A DNA stretch of 28,101 bases. It comes from UBA3940 sp964506005. Lineage in GTDB: Bacteria; Chloroflexota; Anaerolineae; Aggregatilineales; UBA3940. This document shows positions 22,744 to 28,101 of the stretch, piece by piece (positions within the stretch are counted from its first letter, which is position 1; every line of letters begins with the position of its first letter). The notes below the pieces were generated by a model. That model had not been told where the DNA came from, did not search any database, and saw only the letters and a program-made list of their open reading frames with translations. The position numbers and the translations under genes are program-made. The stretch covers positions 1 to 28,101 of the forward strand of contig CAZDLX010000032.1 of assembly GCA_964506005.1 (NCBI GenBank). Reading direction: 5' to 3'.

Positions 22744-23817
22744 ATGTCAATCGGGCTGAGCACAGGGTTGGCTATCCTGTCCTTCATCGTGGTAATCGGT
22801 CCACTGATCTTTTTCCACGAGCTGGGGCACTTTGCTGTCGCCCGCCTGTTCAAGATTAAAGTCGAGGAGTTCGGCATCGGCTACCCGCCGCGTATGGTGA
22901 CGCTCTTCGAGCGCAACGGGACGAAGTACACGCTGAACTGGCTGCCGCTGGGCGGCTTCATGCGGCCTGCCGGCGAGGACGATCCCAGCGTGCCCGATGG
23001 CCTGAGTGCCGCCTCGAGAACTGCCCGTTTTGCAACGCTGTTTGCCGGCCCCGCAGCCAACCTGATCATCGCCTTCTTGCTGCTGCTCGTCATGTTCATG
23101 ATCGGCGCCCCCGAGGAACAGCCGGGCGCGCTGGTCACGCTCATCGAGCCCGACAGCCCGGCTGAGGTCGGCGGGCTGGAGGTCGGCGATGTGATTCTCA
23201 AGGCCGACGGCGTGCCGATTATGACCTACGACGATCTGCGCGAGTACATCTACGCCCACACGGGTGAGACGATCGCGCTGGAGGTTCGCCGCGATGAGGC
23301 CCTCGTCGATCTGACACTGACTCCGCGCACCGAGTGGCCGGAGGGCCACGGGCCGACCGGCATCCAGATGCAGCCCATCTATGAGATCGAGCAGTACGGG
23401 CCTTTCCGCGCGTTTGGCCGCACCATCGAGGAAATGGGTACGCTGATGGCGGCCTTCGTCGAGCTGCCGCGCCAGATCATACAGAACCAGATCCCGGCCC
23501 GCTACCTACGCCCGGTTAGCATCATCGGCATCAGCCAGATGGGCGGGCAGGCGATGGAAGCGTCGATTGACCAGAGCGCGGCCTGGCCGATCATCCAGCT
23601 CACGGCCTTCATCAGCCTGGCGCTGGCCATCACCAACCTGCTGCCCATACCTGCGCTCGACGGCGGGCGAATTCTGTTCGTGCTGATCGAGGCAGTGCGC
23701 GGCAAGCGTATTAAGCCCGAACGTGAAGCCGTGGTTCACTTCATCGGCTTCGCCATTCTGATGACCGCCATGATTGCGTTCATGTACCTGGATATTGTGG
23801 ATCCGCTGATACAGTGA
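22744..23817 (+). CDS. RIP metalloprotease, site-2 protease (M50) family
   Basis: A 357-residue polytopic membrane zinc protease of the RseP/RasP type, which cuts substrate proteins inside the membrane after a first cut outside. The first membrane segment carries HELGH (25-29). A central PDZ domain (VTLIEPDSPAEVGGLEVGDVILKADG) follows, and LPIPALDGGR (300-309) gives the third zinc ligand Asp306. Active-site residues are complete. The ATG at 22744 is preferred to GTG 22720, which would add eight residues encoded inside a hairpin. Its stop shares one base with the next ATG (TGATG). In many bacteria this gene sits next to dxr; here it follows mevalonate-type IPP genes and leads a cluster with an external peptidase and a FecR-like protein. 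Confidence 0.94.
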   Translation: MSIGLSTGLAILSFIVVIGPLIFFHELGHFAVARLFKIKVEEFGIGYPPRMVTLFERNGTKYTLNWLPLGGFMRPAGEDDPSVPDGLSAASRTARFATLFAGPAANLIIAFLLLLVMFMIGAPEEQPGALVTLIEPDSPAEVGGLEVGDVILKADGVPIMTYDDLREYIYAHTGETIALEVRRDEALVDLTLTPRTEWPEGHGPTGIQMQPIYEIEQYGPFRAFGRTIEEMGTLMAAFVELPRQIIQNQIPARYLRPVSIIGISQMGGQAMEASIDQSAAWPIIQLTAFISLALAITNLLPIPALDGGRILFVLIEAVRGKRIKPEREAVVHFIGFAILMTAMIAFMYLDIVDPLIQ

Positions 23818-24854
23818 TGTTTGACTACGACGAACCGTTTCAGAATCTAATCGACAACCTGCGCGACGTGGATGAGCCACTGCGCTCGGCGATCGTCTAC
23901 CGGCTGTCGAACGCGACCGCCGAGGATATGGCGGAACTTCAGGCCGCCTGGCAGGGGGTGCCCGCGGTCCGGCGGCAGCTCCTGCTCTCACGCCTGTTGG
24001 ATCTCAGCGAGGTGAACTTCGAGGTTGACTTCACCGCCGTTGCCCTCTTCGCGCTCGAGGATGAGGACGACGACGTGCGCCGCATCGCGGTCGAGGCCCT
24101 GTGGGAGAACCAGGAGGCCCCGACGATGCGCCACCTGCTGCGTCTGCTCCAGCAGGACCCCAGTGCCGGCGTACGCGAGGCGGCCGCCCAGTCACTCGGG
24201 CGTTTTGTGCTGGCCGGTGAGCTTGACGAGTTCCCCAGGGCGCTCGCCGACGAAGTTGAGCTGGCCCTGCTTGAGGTGTGGCAGGAGCCGGGCGAGCTGC
24301 CCGACGTGCGCCGCCGCGCGCTTGAGAGCATTTCGTACTCAGGCCGCGAGGAAGTCCCCAGCCTGATCGAGGAGGCGCTGGAGGACCAGGAGCTCAGGAT
24401 GCAGGCCAGTGCTGTCTTCGCGATGGGCCGAAGCTGCGACGAGCGCTGGGAGAACCACGTGCTCAATGCACTCTACCATCCCGAAGCCGAGCTGCGTTTT
24501 GAGGCAGCACGCGCGGCCGGCGAGCTGTTCCTCTCGGGGGCCGTGCGGCGTCTCATCGAGATGCTGTACGAGGACGACCGCGAAATCCAGCAGGCGGCGA
24601 TCTGGTCGCTCGGCGAGATCGGCGGCGAGCAGGCCAAGCGCGCGCTGATGGACTTCGCGGACGACGAGGACCTTGACCCCGATATGATGGAGGCCGTTGA
24701 AGACGCGGTCAATACCGCCGTCCTGAGCACAGGCGAATTCGTCACGTACATCTTCGAGATGGACGAAGACGACCCCGGAGCTCTGGACGACTTCGAGGGC
24801 TTTGACCTCGCCGACTCCGATTTCGACGCGCTCTCCGACCCGGACGACGAGTAG
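23817..24854 (+). CDS. Acidic HEAT-repeat protein
   Basis: A 345-residue protein built mainly of paired-helix repeats of about 30-35 residues. Examples are DDDVRRIAVEALWENQEAPTM, AGVREAAAQSLGRFVLAG, PEAELRFEAARAAGELFLSG and DREIQQAAIWSLGEIGGEQA. The last 30 residues are strongly acidic (EDDPGALDDFEGFDLADSDF). There is no signal peptide or membrane segment, so it is cytoplasmic. HEAT_2/PBS-lyase-type repeats bind proteins; the identity of the partner is unknown. The start ATG overlaps the M50 stop by one base; a GTG one codon earlier is possible. Tight coupling to the protease suggests that it may be an adaptor for proteolysis or for the released domain. Confidence 0.85.
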   Translation: MFDYDEPFQNLIDNLRDVDEPLRSAIVYRLSNATAEDMAELQAAWQGVPAVRRQLLLSRLLDLSEVNFEVDFTAVALFALEDEDDDVRRIAVEALWENQEAPTMRHLLRLLQQDPSAGVREAAAQSLGRFVLAGELDEFPRALADEVELALLEVWQEPGELPDVRRRALESISYSGREEVPSLIEEALEDQELRMQASAVFAMGRSCDERWENHVLNALYHPEAELRFEAARAAGELFLSGAVRRLIEMLYEDDREIQQAAIWSLGEIGGEQAKRALMDFADDEDLDPDMMEAVEDAVNTAVLSTGEFVTYIFEMDEDDPGALDDFEGFDLADSDFDALSDPDDE

Positions 24855-24894
24855 CGGGCAGGTTGCCGCAGACACACCACCGAGGGTGCTAGCC

Positions 24895-26145
24895 GTGAGA
24901 CTCCTCTCCAGACTGCCAGGGATAGTGAGCACCCTGGCAATCGTCACGCTTCTTGCCGCACCGCCGCACGCTCACGCCCAGGAAACGCCTCTCACAGACG
25001 TCGAGCACTGGGAGATCGTAACGTACGGCGAGGCTATCAGCTTCAACCTGCGAGCCAGCGCCCCCGCGCCGCTGGTGCGAGGCGCGCTCGTAGTGCAGGG
25101 CGAGCACCTCGCCGACCCATATCGAGTAGAAGTCCCGTTTGCGCCCGGCCAGCGAGTGGAGCTGTCGCACAGCGTGCCGGTCGCCGAGCTGCGCCTGCCG
25201 GCTTTTGCGCGGCTACAGGTCCAGTGGGTCTTTCAGGACGAGGCAGGTAACCCGTACGCCACCGGGCCCGTCGCATTGAGCTACGCCGACAACACCGTGC
25301 CGTGGGCCTGGGCCGTGCAGACTCAGGGTGGTGTCACTGTCTACACAGACGGCGCCAGCCCCGACGTGGCGAACGCGGCGCTGAGCACGGCTGTGACGGC
25401 TGCCGCGCAGACGCGCCGTGTGCTCGGCGTGGCTTCTGTGGCGGAGATCCACGTCTTCGTGTACCCGGAGCTGTCCCAGCTCGTACAGGCGCTCCGGCTG
25501 CACGGCGAGAACGTTCAGGACTGGGTCGCCGCATACGCGATCCCGGCATACCGGGTCGCGCTGGTTGCCGCCTCGCCGGGGCCAGAAGGGATTGCCAGCC
25601 TGCGCCGCGACATCCCCCACGAGGTGACGCATCTCGTCCTGGCGGAAGCCGCCGGGCCGGAAGCCGCGCGTATCCCCGGCTGGTTTGCGGAAGGACTGGC
25701 GCTGCTGAGCGCATCCGAGGCAGACCCCACGCTGTCGCGTGGGCTGCACGAGGCGGCTGATCGCGGCACGCTGCTTCCCCTGGAGGCGCTGTGCGCGCCG
25801 CGCTTCACCGGCCTCGCCGCTGACGACACAGCACTCGCCTATGCCCAGAGCGAGAGTGTGATGCGCTACATCGACAACCGGTTTGGTGCCGCCTATACCC
25901 AGCGGCTGCTGGCTGCCTATGCGGATGGGATGGACTGCCAGGCGGGCGTGCAGCGTGCGCTGGGGATTTCGCTGGCACAGCTTGAGAGTCAGTGGCATAA
26001 TGATCTTCTGAGCCAGGCAGCCCGCACGCCGCAGAATAACCTGTCAGCCGTGCCCTGGCTTATTGTATGGTTCGTCAGTCTGGGGCTGGCCCTGCTTTTT
26101 GTAGCCCCGCAGCCGTACCGGCGGCTGGCCCGGCGGCAATCCTGA
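24895..26145 (+). CDS. Membrane-tethered gluzincin metallopeptidase (MA-like)
   Basis: A 416-residue exported protein. An N-terminal signal peptide (LSRLPGIVSTLAIVTLLAAP, then AHAQE) is followed by an Ig-like/beta region (about 30-145) and a peptidase domain. HEVTH (242-246) and Glu266 in GWFAEGLA, twenty residues later, supply the zinc ligands and catalytic Glu of the gluzincin (peptidase MA) group. A C-terminal membrane segment (WLIVWFVSLGLALLFVAP) ends in a basic tail, so the catalytic domain faces outside. The start is GTG 24895 with CGAGGG eight bases upstream; upstream in-frame codons lie within the HEAT gene. Its place after the site-2 protease makes it a candidate first-cut (site-1) protease; that role is inference. 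Confidence 0.85.
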   Translation: MRLLSRLPGIVSTLAIVTLLAAPPHAHAQETPLTDVEHWEIVTYGEAISFNLRASAPAPLVRGALVVQGEHLADPYRVEVPFAPGQRVELSHSVPVAELRLPAFARLQVQWVFQDEAGNPYATGPVALSYADNTVPWAWAVQTQGGVTVYTDGASPDVANAALSTAVTAAAQTRRVLGVASVAEIHVFVYPELSQLVQALRLHGENVQDWVAAYAIPAYRVALVAASPGPEGIASLRRDIPHEVTHLVLAEAAGPEAARIPGWFAEGLALLSASEADPTLSRGLHEAADRGTLLPLEALCAPRFTGLAADDTALAYAQSESVMRYIDNRFGAAYTQRLLAAYADGMDCQAGVQRALGISLAQLESQWHNDLLSQAARTPQNNLSAVPWLIVWFVSLGLALLFVAPQPYRRLARRQS

Positions 26146-26184
26146 CAGCGGCGGCCCGCAGACTGGCAGGTGGAGACACTAACC

Positions 26185-26475
26185 ATGCCCGATTCTTCCG
26201 GCCCGGCACGCCTGCACGCCGTTGTGTCAGGCATGGTGCAGGGCGTGCATTACCGCGCGACGACCATACGGCAGGCATCCGCACTCGGCCTGACAGGCTG
26301 GGTGCGTAATGTGCGTGATGGCAGCGTGGAAGTCATGGCAGAGGGGCCCCGCGAGCAGTTGGAGGCACTCGTACAGTATCTTTGGAATGGTCCGCCAGCC
26401 GCGTTGGTAGCGGCGGTGGACGTTGAGTGGGCCGAGCCCACTGGTGAGTTCAGCAGCTTCCGTGTACGTTTCTGA
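26185..26475 (+). CDS. acyP: Acylphosphatase
   Basis: A 96-residue cytoplasmic enzyme that hydrolyses carboxyl-phosphate bonds such as in acetyl phosphate and 1,3-bisphosphoglycerate. The signature GMVQGVHYRATT holds catalytic Arg24 and GWVRNVRDGSVEV holds catalytic Asn42; length is normal for the family. The ATG follows GGAGA by 8 bases; a GTG five codons earlier is in frame. It lies 39 bp after the gluzincin gene and overlaps the start of the FecR-like gene, so it is translated within the same run. A functional link to the proteases is not evident. Confidence 0.95.
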   Translation: MPDSSGPARLHAVVSGMVQGVHYRATTIRQASALGLTGWVRNVRDGSVEVMAEGPREQLEALVQYLWNGPPAALVAAVDVEWAEPTGEFSSFRVRF

Positions 26476-27766
26476 CCCGACCACCACTCCCGCGCCAACC
26501 GCCGATTCCGCCAGGCGATCAAATCCTGAGCGGGTCGCGTGGCGTGTCCTGATCGCATCGTTTACGGTGTTCGTCCTGCTGTGCGGCGCGACGATTTACC
26601 TGATCCAGTGGTACCTCTTCGAGTCAGACGTCCGGCTTGACGTGGAGCTGACGGCGGCGCGGGGCACGGTGCGGATGCTCGAACCGAGCGCGGAGCAGGA
26701 AGCCGCCGTCGCCGACCGCCGCACCGACCAGCGCTTCCCGTTTGAAGTCCGCACGGACACCTCGCAGGCGATCCTGCACATCACCACGCACGCGGGCGAG
26801 CTGCCTGTTGCGTCAGTCGTGGCGCTGCACGACACTGCTCTCACGCTGCTCGACGCGAATGGCCCGCGCTTCGGCTTCAACAATGACCCGTATACGGTGC
26901 AGCTCAGCATGGCTGCGGGCCGCACCGAGCTTCGCCTGCTCGACGTGGGCAGCCACGAAACAGACGTGACGCTCTCCACGCCGCATGCCGACGTGCGTAT
27001 CACGCAGCCGGGCCACTATCTTGTCGATACGACGGAGGACCGCACGCGCGTCACCGTGCGGCGAGGCACAGCCTATGTGACCGCGCCAACCAGCAACGCA
27101 CTGGTCGAGGTACCCGCCAATCACAGCACGACGGTCGATCACACGAGCGAACTGCCAGGGATAGTCCCCGCGGAGGAACGCCTGGTGGCAAACGGCGATT
27201 TCTTGCTGCCGTTTGCCGGGAGCTGGACGTTCTACGATGACAGCGTGCTGCCGTCCGGGGCGGCCCTGAACCGGGTCTTCGCGGGTCAGGAGAGTCTCAC
27301 ACTCGACCGGTCTCAGGAGCACTCGCCGGGGCTGACGCTGGATCACGGCGAGACGGGGCTGCGCCAGGACGTGGATCGCGACGTGCGCGGGTATTCATAC
27401 CTCGAGCTATGGGGCACATTCTACGTGGAAGAGCAGTCACTCTCGACGTGCGGGCAGGAAGGCTCCGAATGCCCGATGATGATCCGCATGCGGTACATCG
27501 ACGTGCAGGGCATCGAGCGCGAGTACATTCAGGGGTTCTATGCCTACCACGATCCGGCGCTGGAATACCCGCTGACGTGCGATAGCTGCCGCGGCGAGCA
27601 CGAGCGCATCACGCTCCAGAGCTGGTATACATTCCGCTCGGGCAATCTGTTCACCGTACTGCCGCCTGAGCAGCAGCCTGCCATCATCCAGCAGGTGCGA
27701 TTCTACGCCTCTGGGCATGCGTACAGGGTCAACGTCTCCGAGATGGAGCTGCTGGCCTCCCGCTAA
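26462..27766 (+). CDS. Single-pass FecR-like protein with C-terminal beta-rich domain
   Basis: About 434 residues from the chosen GTG. A short cytoplasmic part (about 27 residues) precedes one membrane segment (VLIASFTVFVLLCGATIYLI). The outside region starts with a FecR-type pattern: TAARGTVRMLEP, FEVRTDTSQAILHI, then VRITQPGHYLVDTTEDRTRVTVRRGTAYV and LVEVPANHSTTV. The second half (from VANGDFLLPFAGSWTFYDD) is a separate beta-rich domain, perhaps carbohydrate-binding, with a few Cys (STCGQEGSECP, LTCDSCRGEH). The type II layout is that of FecR, which is cut by site-2 proteases in iron signalling. No sigma factor is encoded next to it. The start is uncertain: TTG 26423 and GTG 26444 are in frame, and all overlap the acylphosphatase gene. 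The stop overlaps the next minus-strand stop. Confidence 0.75.
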   Translation: MYVSDPTTTPAPTADSARRSNPERVAWRVLIASFTVFVLLCGATIYLIQWYLFESDVRLDVELTAARGTVRMLEPSAEQEAAVADRRTDQRFPFEVRTDTSQAILHITTHAGELPVASVVALHDTALTLLDANGPRFGFNNDPYTVQLSMAAGRTELRLLDVGSHETDVTLSTPHADVRITQPGHYLVDTTEDRTRVTVRRGTAYVTAPTSNALVEVPANHSTTVDHTSELPGIVPAEERLVANGDFLLPFAGSWTFYDDSVLPSGAALNRVFAGQESLTLDRSQEHSPGLTLDHGETGLRQDVDRDVRGYSYLELWGTFYVEEQSLSTCGQEGSECPMMIRMRYIDVQGIEREYIQGFYAYHDPALEYPLTCDSCRGEHERITLQSWYTFRSGNLFTVLPPEQQPAIIQQVRFYASGHAYRVNVSEMELLASR

Positions 27767-28101
27767 CCGCCTGCCGTGGCGTCTCTCACTGCTTCGACAA
27801 TTGGCGACATCTCGCCCGCCTCGCTGCGCCAGCGCTCGAACGGGTAGTTGTATGCCGCCGCCGACACGACGAACCCAAACGCCGCACCGATGTCCCCCCG
27901 GCTGCGCACATCCTTCACGAACTGCGCGTACTGGGCAGCCTTAGTCTTCGCGGTTACATCAGGGGATGGGTTGCTGAACTCCGTGATCAGCAGGAGACGG
28001 CCCGGCCACTCGTCGCGGTACAGCGTGTACACGCGCCCCGAAGCCGTGTCGTCCAGCTCCTGCTGGGTCTGCCAGTGGCAGTGGCAGCCAATCCAGTCCG
28101 C
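27763..28101 (-). CDS. Glycoside hydrolase-like protein, C-terminal part (5' end outside window)
   Basis: The minus-strand frame is open to the right edge, so only the last 112 residues are visible. DWIGCHCHWQ near the edge, GRLLLITEFSNPSP in the middle and GAAFGFVVSAAAYNYPFERWR near the end resemble the last strands of a (beta/alpha)8 glycoside hydrolase. The Glu of ITEF sits where clan GH-A nucleophiles sit. The family within the clan cannot be told from this piece. No secretion signal can be assessed. The stop codon overlaps the FecR-like stop (shared CTAA). Confidence 0.6.
   Translation of the reverse strand, partial: ADWIGCHCHWQTQQELDDTASGRVYTLYRDEWPGRLLLITEFSNPSPDVTAKTKAAQYAQFVKDVRSRGDIGAAFGFVVSAAAYNYPFERWRSEAGEMSPIVEAVRDATAGG

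Noticed and set aside
24802..24894. Upstream extension of the gluzincin frame
   Set aside because: It overlaps the acidic tail of the HEAT gene; GTG 24895 has a ribosome site and gives an immediate signal peptide.
1..28101. tRNA, rRNA, CRISPR arrays, insertion sequences, phage or attachment sites
   Set aside because: None was recognised by reading; no transposase, integrase or cas-like product is encoded, and the only repeat resembling a miniature element is the one at 14931-15063.

Overview
The window is dense, high-GC bacterial chromosome with short spacers, many overlapping start/stop codons and no recognisable mobile elements, tRNA or rRNA. The gene content points to a member of the Chloroflexota, probably Anaerolineae-like. 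The indications are a mevalonate kinase / isopentenyl phosphate kinase / (di)phosphomevalonate decarboxylase operon of the kind known from Roseiflexus, several large secreted or membrane-anchored proteins with Pro/Thr linkers, and lipoproteins with short lipoboxes. The assignment is an inference from gene families, not a database result.

Layout. 3-806 is the 3' part of a membrane-anchored Ser/Thr protein kinase. It converges on and overlaps a 957-residue secreted GH3-like protein (774-3647, minus). A strong two-way terminator hairpin (3821-3859) separates this from a minus-strand peptide/nickel-type ABC importer operon: substrate-binding lipoprotein, DppB-like permease, DppC-like permease, no ATPases (3887-7257). 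A divergent promoter pair follows. On the plus strand comes a three-gene envelope operon: a zinc-finger/PrsW-like membrane protein with its protease motifs lost, a single-pass PsbP-like protein, and a secreted trypsin-like protease with Ig-like modules (7424-11302). Converging on this is the yraN-miaA pair (minus, 11220-12600). From the opposite side of the same promoter region run cinA and a two-domain VOC (catechol dioxygenase-like) gene (12748-14932). A 133-bp nested palindrome fills the gap to lepA (minus, 15069-16874). A secreted lipoprotein (plus) and tlyA (minus) converge at about 17.93 kb.

From a perfect-consensus promoter (18798-18825) runs the isoprenoid operon: UbiA-family polyprenyl-phosphate phosphoribosyltransferase-like protein, mevalonate kinase, isopentenyl phosphate kinase, and a mevalonate (di)phosphate decarboxylase (18878-22512). 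There is no phosphomevalonate kinase, which fits the alternative mevalonate route (mevalonate -> mevalonate-5-P -> isopentenyl-P -> IPP). The IPP/DMAPP made here would feed polyprenyl phosphate for the UbiA protein and the MiaA reaction encoded 6 kb upstream.

The last block (22744-27766, plus) is a tight five-gene run: site-2 (M50) intramembrane protease, acidic HEAT-repeat protein, membrane-tethered gluzincin peptidase, acylphosphatase, and a single-pass FecR-like protein. This combination could form a self-contained regulated-proteolysis cassette. The window ends in the 3' part of a minus-strand glycoside-hydrolase-like gene.

The points most worth following are the alternative mevalonate operon, the RIP/FecR-like cassette, the degenerate PrsW-like zinc-finger protein with an apparently leaderless start, the GH3 protein lacking its Asp-His dyad, the CinA with a ruined deamidase site, and the nested palindrome between the VOC gene and lepA.
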